NCBI GenBank assembly: GCA_027622555.1
Contig: JAQBYJ010000002.1
Location: 1 to 64,000 of the forward strand
Direction: 5' to 3'
Length of the DNA stretch: 64,000 nt
DNA from: Verrucomicrobiota bacterium
GTDB lineage: Bacteria; Verrucomicrobiota; Verrucomicrobiia; Opitutales; UBA2995
How positions within the stretch are numbered: position 1 is the stretch's first letter; every line of letters starts with the position of its first letter. The notes below the pieces were generated by a model. It saw only the letters and a program-made list of their open reading frames with translations. It was not told the DNA's origin and did no database searches. Shown one piece after another: positions 10,274 through 18,908 of this stretch. The position numbers and the translations under genes were made by a program.

Positions 10274-10816
10274 CGAAATTGTATTAACGGCTCAAACCGG
10301 AAGATATAAGAAAGGATCCATCCTGCAGTTAAGACTTCGCTGTGAGTCGGTGGTAATTCATGAATATTTGGATGGCGCCCCCCTTCCTTCTTCCTGCCTG
10401 TCGCCGAGATCCGGCCGGGTCAGGGCGGCTTCCTTCCAAAAAAACTTTGCCATTGTCATGACTGGTTGGATCGCCTGGCTCTTGTTTCGCACTACCGAGT
10501 AAATTCTGACGACACCTCTTCAAGTGACTCTTGCCGCGTTGAAAAACATATTTCAGATACCACTCAGGGTAATCCACCTTGATTACGAATCCCCTTGTCA
10601 ACCCCCGTTCGGCCTGCAGCACTTTCTGAATCCACGTTTTCATCAATGCTAACACAACATGATTCTGAATCATGTTTTTCAAGGAAATTGGCGTTGATAA
10701 ATCTCCGCATACAATCATCCTTTGACTTGATCATGAGCTACTTAACAAACTCATTCTTCAAATCGAGGATATTTTTCCCATTAAAATAATCACGTATACC
10801 AATAGTTGGAAAGAAT
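10274..10816. other. Gene-poor spacer with a doubtful minus-strand frame
   Basis: No gene can be supported here. A minus-strand open frame at 10329-10718 (129 residues) has a basic, proline- and arginine-rich tail and no recognisable motif. It may be a decayed gene, since its central part reads like protein (YPEWYLKYVFQRG). A perfect palindrome ACATGATTCTGAATCATGT lies near 10659. The word CATGATTCTG recurs at about 11632 and 36290, in other intergenic repeat zones. Confidence 0.35.
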
Positions 10817-11233
10817 ATGAAAAACCTCAGATACATTTTACTGGTCTTAGTTTTTGCTGCTACAATACCCTTGCTGGAAGCGGAAAACACAAAGAAAGAC
10901 TCATTCGTGAAGATCACTGAACTCACAATAAATAACATATTCAAGGCGACACTACTCAGATACAGGATAGATACTGGTTCATACCTGAGCACGAAAGAAG
11001 GACTGAAGGCGTTACTCGAAAATCCGGGTACCGACAGATGGCGAGGTCCTTACCTCAGATCATATGACGATTGCCATGATGTATGGGGAAACGAACTAAT
11101 TTATAGATACCCTAGCACAAGAGATCCAAAAATATTTGATCTGTATTCGCTTGGCCCTGATGGGAAAAAAAAGCGGAGACGACATCTACAACGAAATTTT
11201 AAAGAAATAATCTCAACAAGGCGCTTATCGTAA
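10817..11233 (+). CDS. GspG-like (type II secretion pseudopilin C-domain) secreted protein, frameshifted near the end
   Basis: The reading frame gives 138 residues. The core (about residues 35-115) matches the soluble domain of the major pseudopilin GspG: YRIDTGSYLSTKEGLKALL, WRGPYL, DVWGNELIYRYP, FDLYSLGPDG. Unlike a real pseudopilin, it lacks the prepilin peptidase site and FTLIEL-type helix and starts instead with an ordinary Sec signal (MKNLRYILLVLVFAATIPLL). After SLGPDG an A8 tract (11165-11172) leads into a basic tail. With one A fewer, the frame reads SGDDIYNEILKK and stops at 11210, exactly the family's usual ending. So the gene has an indel, or the tract slips. No other secretion genes lie nearby. 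Confidence 0.75.
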   Translation: MKNLRYILLVLVFAATIPLLEAENTKKDSFVKITELTINNIFKATLLRYRIDTGSYLSTKEGLKALLENPGTDRWRGPYLRSYDDCHDVWGNELIYRYPSTRDPKIFDLYSLGPDGKKKRRRHLQRNFKEIISTRRLS

Positions 11234-12297
11234 CTCCGTAGGCTTCGCCGACTCCGTTCGATAGCTTAGCGTTGGAAAAAAGAATTTTAACCACTGATCA
11301 ACTTAGAGCAGCAAAGCCGCAACCAAAGTTTAACCTAACCACAGATTGCTCAGATAGACACAGATTTTGTAGGGATTCCTTAACCACGAATGGACCAATT
11401 GACACGAATCAGAAGGTAGGGACTGATCGCCAAACTGTCCGATATCCTGAAAGATTGGTTCATCGAATTTCATTCACCATCCAAGATACCAAGCTGGGGC
11501 TTCCGCCTCCTAAGACATGCGGCGCGACGTATCCGCCTCCTTCAAATACTGCGAGACAGGTGGCGTTCCCGGGGGAATACAGTTTCGGATTTCGGGTCTG
11601 ATTCTTTGACTGAATAAATGATTCCGTACCCATGATTCTGTTATAAAGAAATGCTTTCAGCTTTTTGCGTAATTTAGCGCATTTCGTAGTTAAGCATTTT
11701 TCTTCGAACTTATTTTATTACCAGCTATTCGCGAGGTCACCGTGATTGGTTGAAATATGAAAACGTTGCTTTAAAAACAAGATTCCACCGGATAGTAGTG
11801 CAGATTCACACTGATCCATGAAATGGGTAGGCCATATAAATTTAACCGTCATCAGTGTCATCGGTGTTTGAAAAAAAAAGAAGAGAAAGAATAAATCAGG
11901 ATCCTAAATCTTGTTTGCGTCGAACCATCTAGATCTCCACTACTGAAAGATAGATTTCCCCCATGACCATGACCCATTCTCGCAGATCTCGCCATAGTTC
12001 TTCAACGACGGCGGAAGATCAACACCCCAACTCCAACCAGACGCTGCTTCAAATCCAGACTCGCGGGTTTTGGTGTCAGGCATTGTGCCTTCTGCGTTTT
12101 TTGTGGTTTCCACCTCTTACTTCCTACCTCTGGATTGGAGAGCTTAGCGTTGGAGAACTGTATACCAACCACACGCATGATGTACACAGATACGATCCGG
12201 ATAATTCGAAAAGAAAATATCAGTGTCTATGCAAGGGAAACATTAAAACGCTCAATGTTCATTTCTCATAATCCTATTCAAATCATGATGGCCTGAT
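11234..12297. other. 1-kb non-coding stretch rich in interspersed repeats
   Basis: No gene is supported; open frames at 11272-11601 and 11963-12271 carry no protein-like signal and run through repeats. The region holds one copy of a two-block repeat shared with 25512-25751. It also contains phrase-like imperfect tandems built on CAGAT, CACGAAT and ATCAGTGTCATCGGTGT, and two copies of the word AGCTTAGCGTTGGA (near 11264 and 12141). Confidence 0.6.
11301..11718. repeat. Two-block interspersed repeat, copy 1
   Basis: Block one (11301-11335) is identical over 35 nt to 25512-25546. Block two (11641-11718) aligns with 25672-25751 with scattered mismatches. The blocks are in the same order and orientation, but 305 nt apart here and 125 nt apart in the other copy. 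Neither block encodes a recognisable protein. Confidence 0.75.
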
Positions 12298-13716
12298 TTA
12301 TCTGCTTTTGTAAGCGATGAGGTACTCGATTGTTCTGAGGTAGGCAGTGTCGCCGTCGAAGATAGGAGTACTGCGGTTCTCTCCCAGGTCGAAGCGGGCG
12401 TGCTCCTTATATGTTGGGCCTGGTTGGATGAATACTGCGAGTCCGTTTTCTTCTCCTACCAACAGTTTGTCACCGACCAGCGTTACTCCGGTGAATGCCC
12501 TGCCTTTCATGCCGTCGATTTTTTTAGAAAAAAGAAGCTCTCCAGTGGCGGCATCCAGTGCCTGGAATTCGTTGCCCATGGAGATGATGTAAGTGATGCC
12601 TTGATGCGTAACAGGTGAGGCGTAATACCGTTCTTTGGAGACTTCCGAGTACCAGACTTGGGTAAGTCCGGTTTTTTCCAATGCTTTCTTGGTGCTTGGA
12701 ATCTCCATACAATAGGCATCGCCCTGTATGCCGGCTGCGCCATGAACCACGTAAACCCGGTTTCCTCCGACGAATGGAGTGTTGAAGAATGCGAATTTCT
12801 TTTCAGGAATGTCCCAGTCTTGTGAAGGCAGTTTTTTGCCATCTGAGACACGCATCAATTCTCCGCGCACGGTATAAAGGTACCATTCATCTTCTAACTG
12901 AAAGGACGCCGGTGGTCCAAAGGTTGCGGGATCTTTTATACGCCAGAGTTCCTTTCCCGATTCCGGATCGAGTGCCGCATAGTCACCCATGCGGAGTATG
13001 AGTTTACCACCAATCAACTGAGGGGAGACCGCGGTGCCGAATGCGTGGTCCGGACCTTCCATGACTTTCCCCCAAATGCGATTTCCGTTCAAGTCATGTT
13101 TGGTGACAATTCCCATTCCGTTGCCGGTGTAAATGTAGGTGCCATCTGAGCAGGCAGTCATGGATGCATAACCGTTGGTGTCGTGGGTTTTGGGTTTGAT
13201 GAATTGTTTGGGAACGGTACCGGCTTCTTGTTCGAGTTTCTTCTGTTCGGCGTTGGCGTCCTCCAGCTGGCTTTGAAGTTTTTCGTTCGACTTGTCGCTT
13301 CGCAGCTTTCGGGTCAATTCGTAGACTTTGCGTTTTGCGGGCTCCAGAAGTTCAGTCAGGTTTTCATTGGCTTCAATGATACGTTTGATCTCTCTCCGTT
13401 CTTCATCTGGCATTTCAATGACATCTTCAAATGAGTTGGAGGTTCGCCAGAGTGTTTTGCCCGTATTGGCATCGGCGCAGATGAGGTCTCCGGGTTCTGC
13501 AGTATAGAAGAGTTTCTGGCCTACAACGATGGGAGTGGCGTTTCCGCGAATGGGTGTGTCAATCTTCCAGAGGACATTGTCCTGATTGTCCCAATCAATA
13601 GGGGCGGTTGTGTCGGGGTAGAGTCCGAAGCCGCCATTGCGCCAGGAAGTAACGTCAGCCGAAAGATTGTTAGCAGCCAGACTAAGGCCTAGGGGAAGCA
13701 GGGTAGAAAACTTCAT
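12298..13716 (-). CDS. Secreted PQQ-like beta-propeller protein (BamB-like repeats)
   Basis: A 472-residue exported protein with a Sec signal ending near SLAANNLSA. It contains PQQ-type propeller repeats: NVLWKIDTPIRGNATPIV, GDLICADANTGKTLW, DYAALDPESGKELW and EFQALDAATGELLF. A charged coiled-coil insert interrupts the propeller at about residues 105-165 (rich in E, K, R and L). No cytochrome or cofactor ligand set could be identified, so it may be a structural propeller and not an alcohol dehydrogenase. It is 53 nt downstream of the large fusion gene on the same strand and may be co-transcribed with it. Confidence 0.85.
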   Translation of the reverse strand: MKFSTLLPLGLSLAANNLSADVTSWRNGGFGLYPDTTAPIDWDNQDNVLWKIDTPIRGNATPIVVGQKLFYTAEPGDLICADANTGKTLWRTSNSFEDVIEMPDEERREIKRIIEANENLTELLEPAKRKVYELTRKLRSDKSNEKLQSQLEDANAEQKKLEQEAGTVPKQFIKPKTHDTNGYASMTACSDGTYIYTGNGMGIVTKHDLNGNRIWGKVMEGPDHAFGTAVSPQLIGGKLILRMGDYAALDPESGKELWRIKDPATFGPPASFQLEDEWYLYTVRGELMRVSDGKKLPSQDWDIPEKKFAFFNTPFVGGNRVYVVHGAAGIQGDAYCMEIPSTKKALEKTGLTQVWYSEVSKERYYASPVTHQGITYIISMGNEFQALDAATGELLFSKKIDGMKGRAFTGVTLVGDKLLVGEENGLAVFIQPGPTYKEHARFDLGENRSTPIFDGDTAYLRTIEYLIAYKSR

Positions 13717-13769
13717 AGGGTAATTGGAAACGGTATTTTTGGAATTGGAAATGCAATTCTATGAATTAA

Positions 13770-16700
13770 TTAGGGCACCGGAATCAATCGCAATTCTCTC
13801 AGACTCAATTGCGGGCCGTCGAGCTGGTGTTGGAGTTTAAACACCGCTTTGGGAATATCCTCCTCAATCAGGACATTACCAAATTTTCTCTGACGGAATC
13901 TGTCAACTCCACCGGAGTAGACCACGGCTCCGGTGACAAAATTGTCGTTGATGGATAGTTTAAAAGGACGTCCTGCATATTCTACTGCCATAGCAGCATC
14001 GGCAAAGATATCGTAGTAACCGGCTTTCAGGTCGTAGGCCGTCCATTCGAGGGTATCGCTTTCCGAAACGTAGTCAAAGGAGCTCTGATCGCTGTTGTAG
14101 TAAACCGAGGGGCCCATTGCTTTGCCCCGGTTCGCGGTAAGTCCGATGGATCCGTCTGCGTCGGTCCGGATTTTGAGGGAGTCATCCGATGCGTTGAGAA
14201 AGGCCAGGAGATCTGCCATTGCTTGATGGTCAAGTCCCAGTTCAAGACCTTCCGGCATTAAGGACATGCTGCTGCTTTCCAGCGAACGCATATTTTGGCG
14301 GAGCATGGTTTGTTTGAGACCACCGGTGGTGGTTAATGTGACGCTGCTCGTTGATTCATCTGAAAGAATCCCTACGGCGGTTTCGTTGTTCGTGCTTGTT
14401 GCGATAAACTGATTGAATTTATCTTCGACCGCACGATTTGGGTCGAGGATAGCGATGAGCAAGGCTGGTGATGATTTGTCGGAAAGCGCCGTTAGATTGG
14501 GGCCGACATCGACTCCGATTCCATCCATGGCATGGCAGCTTGAGCACAAATTCGTAAAGTGGCCTCGTCCCGCATTGGGATCTCCGACCAGGTTTAAAAC
14601 CGGTTGGTAATCTTCTATTAGCTGCTGACGGTTCGAGTTGGTTGTTTGCTGGAAAACGGTTTCAGCAAGTTGGGAGATAGTGGGATCCCGATGATTGCTG
14701 AGTTGGTTACTTTGAGTGATAGAAAACGATTTTGCGATGTCGGTTTGAATAGCAGCCGTTTTAAGAAGCTCGATTGTCCAGTTGTTTCTTGAGAGTAGGG
14801 TGTCCACGATTTTGCTGCGGACTTTTGGTGAATGAGCTTTCCAGTTCTCCAACAGTTTCTCCGGTGCTTGGGCTCCAAGAAGTAGTGCGAGGCTGTCGAC
14901 TGAGGCGAGTTGAAGTTCGGTTGGATTACTGGGTCCAAGAAGCTGAAACGCTAATTCGGTATTGGCTGCTTTTCCATCCTCCTGAAATGATAAAACTTGC
15001 AAAGCTAGTTTACGCTGGTCGGTGGTAGCTTTTGGGTCATTTGCTATGGAATAGGCGGTCGTGAATATTTCCCCTTCTTTCCTGTTCAGGTCCTGATTTT
15101 GATTCGCTACCCAACTTCTACCATTTGAGAATCTATTCAGCACGGTTCGATAGTCCAGATAAGCGGTGAGGTTGTTTATTACAGGATGATCTGTAGTGCG
15201 GGTTAAAATTGAATTTAGCAAGGTGGGCAAGGCAGTGTGATTTTTGGTCCCGGTTGCAGTCTGAATGAGGCCCCTTAGAAAAGGTTTCAGCTCGGGATTC
15301 AGAACATCGCTGCCTAATTTCACTGCCAGGGTTAATTGATGCGGTATCGCGGAGCTAAGCACGGCGGAAGTCATCAAATCATCTGTGGCGTTTTCTTTGG
15401 CGATTTTGAGCAAGGTCTCGCTGGCAAGTGTGGATGAGGATTCTCCCAAGCTGTAAGCAACCTGCATTCGAACCTGTGCATCGTCATAATCGGCTAGGCC
15501 GATGATCTTATTTAAGATTTCCTCATCTTCGATGAAGGTCGTGCTCAACTTGAGTGCTTGAATCCTGACTCCGGCAGCTGAATCACTCAAGGCACCGAGC
15601 ACAGCGTTTTTAGTTAAGCCGTTCAATTGTGATAAAACCGAGAGCGCCTGACCGCGGGCCTCGGGTAATCGACCATTTCTCACCATGGTCACCAGTGCCG
15701 GGTTAATCCCGGAGTCGTTTCTAAGTAAGAGTAACTGATGCGCCTGGTCGCGTTGCCAGCGAACATCGGAATCCAGCATCACAACCAATTTGGGCGTGTT
15801 CAGCTTATCGAAATCAGGAATCTGGGTCTGCTTGGCTCCTTTTTTCGAAATACGGTAGATGCGTCCTTTGTCGTGTCCTTCGCGTAAGTTCAGCTTTCGC
15901 TGCCAGTCCTCCGGAATCCACTCGGGATGTTCGATGGCCAGACGATACATGTCGGTGATATAGAGGGCTCCATCCGGGCCGCTTCTAATGGATGTTGGAC
16001 GGAACCAATTATCGGTGGATCTTAAAAACTCGGAATCTTGTTCCTCTGGGGCTCGTTCGCTTCTGAAGCTTGTGCCGTTGGCAAACAACACAGCGCGGGA
16101 CACCAGATTGTGAACCGGCTCAGCCACAAATGAATTCCGGACAAACGCCTCACCCAATGCAGAGTCCTCGTAAATCATAAATCCACAAGCTGAGGTAAAG
16201 CGGTTTGATTTTTCGTAATCATTAAATCGGCTGAGTGTTTTGCTGATGGGAAACACCGGTCCTGCTGTAGCGATCTCCGGTAAGAAGACCCGGGAAGATG
16301 CATAATTCACGTGAGGGTTTCTGTTGAGATACTGATCATCGAGTGCGAAGTGCCAGCCTGGGTACGAGTTACTGTTCCCAAACCAGTTTCCCCAGGAGTC
16401 GCGATTTCGGCCATACTGTGAACGGCCCAAAATGGCTTCGATCTGACCGGTTTCCGGTTTGATACGTAAATCGCGTCCATCGATGTCGATGGCTTTATCG
16501 GAGCCTATGGGTCGAACGTTTCCACCGCTATCGCCATTGGCCAGATATATCCATCCATCAAGCCCCCATTGCATGCCGTTGACCAGGTGCTGTTGGTTTC
16601 CCAGGTTGAAGCCGGTATAAAGAGGAGTGATTGAATCCGCCTTGCCATCGTCATCTGTATCGCGCGCGTAAAGAATATCCGGTGGAGTGGTAATCAGCAC

Positions 16701-18410
16701 TCCGTCCTTCCACGGAAAGACGGAAGTGGGGAAGGGGATGGCATCCAGAAAAAGCGTCGATTGGTCGTACTGTCCGTCCTTGTTGCTATCGACCAGATAT
16801 CGAATGCGACCACCGCCTTGTCCTTTTCCGTCAAGGCCCAAAGGATAGTCAGCCATTTCGACAACCCACATGCGTCCATCGGGTCCCCAGGCGACATCGA
16901 TCGGATCCATGACCAGTGGTTCAGCTGCGACCAACTCAATTTGCAAATTGGAATGAATCTCCATCGTCGCTAATGCCTCTTCCTTTGAGGTCGGTGCCGG
17001 CATAAAATCCAGGGTGGATTCCGAGTAGAAGGTATGGGGAATCTGTTGCAACACTTCGTCGAGCACCAGGTCCTCGGTATCGGGAGACAGTCGTTGTGGT
17101 TTATCATAGAAATACATGGATCTATCAACCTCGTACCCGCCTTCATCATACAAGCGTCTCGAAGCAATATAGGAGGGAATTGCGTTGGCATAGGCGCTTA
17201 CCCAAAGTCGTTTTTTGTCAAATCGCTCTTTCAGTTTGATGGAGTAATCGACGACAACTTCTCCAGCGAGAAAGACCATGGCCAAGTCTGTCCCGAAGGT
17301 CCAGGTCTGGATCGGGTATTCCATGGAGGTCGGTAAAGTTTCTCCCTGATCCAACCGCTTCAGAACCTGTTGTGCATAGTAGTTCGATATTATTTCGGAA
17401 TTTGCGTGCGTTACCCATTCTTCACGGGTCGGCAACGGATCGAAGGGGAGAGTGATATGTTCAAGCCGGGTTTCCGGAACAGTTGATAACGGAGTCATTT
17501 TGCCTTTTATGATACGATCCACTTCGTCTGCCAGCGTTTTACCGTGTTGAAGAACCTCCTCCATGCTGCCCCGGGGATTGGGGTTTGAATCGGCCCCGCA
17601 ACCGATGGCGATCATGGCCGTAACACCCGGATGCCTCTGCTCAAGCAAACGCTGCGCTTCACCTGCCCAGTCACCATGGATCTCGTTAAAGTTCCCGCCC
17701 AAGGTAGTGCAATGGCAGGCGTAGTTTGTCAGGACGGCCAAAAGGTCTCCGTGTGTGTCATTGATTCGCATCACGGGTAGCGAATGATCGACGGGTCCGT
17801 CTGGCTGGTTCCCAAAGCCCGTCCATTGGCCATTTTCAAGGACACGACGATTCCCGGCAAAACCTACTTCGCCTTCGCCCCAGGCCAATGAACCTGGCTT
17901 GAGATTTTTGATTGCCTGGCGACAGACCTCCGCAACCATATCGGCGAGTTTTGCAGAATATCGTTCAATGCCTGACCAGTGGTCGCTTGGAATATCGGCC
18001 ATGAAAATAGGATCCAGGACATTTTTCAGGTGAGGTCCTGAGTGAGTATGGGTCGCGCAAATAGCGATTTTCGAGGCGGGGATGTTCAGCTCTTTTACAA
18101 CGCTTGCCTTTAACCAGTCGGGAACGCCTATCAGGTCGAGGGTTACAATAAGGGCAGGCTCATCTCCATCGCCAATTGCCAATGCCTTGGCCGACAATTT
18201 TCCTTTTACCCCTTCCGATAATTCTCTTCGGCTTCCATAACCGCTTAAGCGAATAGGTTCGTCTGGAGTAATGTCGATGGTTGCGACACCGACATGCAAG
18301 GTTGAGGGTGACTCCGAAGTTTGGCCATCGGGCGTTTTGACTTTCGAACAGGCAGTTACCAGAAAGCAGCAACTGAAGGTGATAATCGGGAAAATGTAAT
18401 TCGGCCTCAT
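13770..18410 (-). CDS. Giant lipoprotein fusion: neutral-ceramidase-like + PVC haem-type dehydrogenase propeller + HEAT repeats + cytochrome c
   Basis: 1546 residues. A lipoprotein signal ends in LVTAC. Residues about 35-465 resemble neutral/alkaline ceramidase (PF04734 type), with VGVATIDITP, LSGYG, the metal/active-site block CATHTHSGPH, and HGDWAGEAQRLLE. Residues about 480-860 form the PVC-type membrane-bound dehydrogenase propeller (DPIDVAWGPDGRMWVVEM, GPDGALYITDMYR). HEAT-like helical repeats span about 870-1290. A cytochrome c follows, with CSSCHAMDGIGVDVGPNLT near 1320. The last 130 residues look like a carbohydrate-binding jelly roll (LEWTAYDLKAGYYDIFADA). The last four parts commonly occur together in Planctomycetota and Verrucomicrobiota; adding the ceramidase-like hydrolase in front is unusual. 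Envelope-bound. Substrate could be an amide or acyl-glycan; this is inference. Confidence 0.88.
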   Translation of the reverse strand: MRPNYIFPIITFSCCFLVTACSKVKTPDGQTSESPSTLHVGVATIDITPDEPIRLSGYGSRRELSEGVKGKLSAKALAIGDGDEPALIVTLDLIGVPDWLKASVVKELNIPASKIAICATHTHSGPHLKNVLDPIFMADIPSDHWSGIERYSAKLADMVAEVCRQAIKNLKPGSLAWGEGEVGFAGNRRVLENGQWTGFGNQPDGPVDHSLPVMRINDTHGDLLAVLTNYACHCTTLGGNFNEIHGDWAGEAQRLLEQRHPGVTAMIAIGCGADSNPNPRGSMEEVLQHGKTLADEVDRIIKGKMTPLSTVPETRLEHITLPFDPLPTREEWVTHANSEIISNYYAQQVLKRLDQGETLPTSMEYPIQTWTFGTDLAMVFLAGEVVVDYSIKLKERFDKKRLWVSAYANAIPSYIASRRLYDEGGYEVDRSMYFYDKPQRLSPDTEDLVLDEVLQQIPHTFYSESTLDFMPAPTSKEEALATMEIHSNLQIELVAAEPLVMDPIDVAWGPDGRMWVVEMADYPLGLDGKGQGGGRIRYLVDSNKDGQYDQSTLFLDAIPFPTSVFPWKDGVLITTPPDILYARDTDDDGKADSITPLYTGFNLGNQQHLVNGMQWGLDGWIYLANGDSGGNVRPIGSDKAIDIDGRDLRIKPETGQIEAILGRSQYGRNRDSWGNWFGNSNSYPGWHFALDDQYLNRNPHVNYASSRVFLPEIATAGPVFPISKTLSRFNDYEKSNRFTSACGFMIYEDSALGEAFVRNSFVAEPVHNLVSRAVLFANGTSFRSERAPEEQDSEFLRSTDNWFRPTSIRSGPDGALYITDMYRLAIEHPEWIPEDWQRKLNLREGHDKGRIYRISKKGAKQTQIPDFDKLNTPKLVVMLDSDVRWQRDQAHQLLLLRNDSGINPALVTMVRNGRLPEARGQALSVLSQLNGLTKNAVLGALSDSAAGVRIQALKLSTTFIEDEEILNKIIGLADYDDAQVRMQVAYSLGESSSTLASETLLKIAKENATDDLMTSAVLSSAIPHQLTLAVKLGSDVLNPELKPFLRGLIQTATGTKNHTALPTLLNSILTRTTDHPVINNLTAYLDYRTVLNRFSNGRSWVANQNQDLNRKEGEIFTTAYSIANDPKATTDQRKLALQVLSFQEDGKAANTELAFQLLGPSNPTELQLASVDSLALLLGAQAPEKLLENWKAHSPKVRSKIVDTLLSRNNWTIELLKTAAIQTDIAKSFSITQSNQLSNHRDPTISQLAETVFQQTTNSNRQQLIEDYQPVLNLVGDPNAGRGHFTNLCSSCHAMDGIGVDVGPNLTALSDKSSPALLIAILDPNRAVEDKFNQFIATSTNNETAVGILSDESTSSVTLTTTGGLKQTMLRQNMRSLESSSMSLMPEGLELGLDHQAMADLLAFLNASDDSLKIRTDADGSIGLTANRGKAMGPSVYYNSDQSSFDYVSESDTLEWTAYDLKAGYYDIFADAAMAVEYAGRPFKLSINDNFVTGAVVYSGGVDRFRQRKFGNVLIEEDIPKAVFKLQHQLDGPQLSLRELRLIPVP

Positions 18411-18467
18411 TTTTAGGGTAGTTCAATTACTCAGAATCGAAGAGGAAACGAGAAACCAATCAGTTAA

Positions 18468-18599
18468 TTATTTTGGATGCAATAACACGGTGAATTCTTT
18501 GGCAGGCTCGTAGTATGCGATTCCTCGGCTGGGTGGTCCGTTTCCCAAGCCTTTCAAATTATAATTCATCGACAAATAATATAGGTGTAAAGTCTGCAT
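18468..18599 (-). pseudogene. 3' remnant of a second cytochrome P450 gene
   Basis: Read on the minus strand, this segment ends GIAYYEPAKEFTVLLHPK followed by a stop. That matches the C-terminal end of the adjacent P450 (SHWEPAKSFTVKFMPIQ) and the preceding GNGPPSRG matches its GDGPACRE. Only about 43 codons remain; no haem-binding Cys loop is left upstream in frame. It appears to be the 3' stump of a tandem P450 paralogue lying just downstream of the intact gene. The rest of 18411-18908 shows no coding signal. Confidence 0.7.
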
Positions 18600-18908
18600 A
18601 TTTGAATCGAGGCTGCCCTGTGTGGACAACGATGGTTCCCAAGTCCAAAGGAGACATATTCATCCAGTGAAAATTTCCGACCAACAATTTATTAAGGACT
18701 AAAAGAAAACGGATTCGGGAAATACATCTACGGATTTATGTGCTTCCCGGATCGACAAACGAACGATCGACTCTGCTTTTGGAAAATGAAGTTTGTGTTT
18801 CGAAAAGATTCAGCAGAACCACTTCCAGCAAACTTGAATAAACCCCATGGAATTACGGAATTTATAGAGAATGGTGCTGGCCATTTTAAATTAGCCATTT
18901 CCTTGAAC

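Noticed and set aside
10329-10718. Hypothetical 129-residue protein on the minus strand
   Set aside because: No motif, Arg/Pro-biased tail and overlap with an intergenic repeat zone; mentioned in the spacer entry but not called as a gene.
11272-12271. Two open frames in the repeat-rich spacer
   Set aside because: They read through interspersed repeats and have no protein-like composition.
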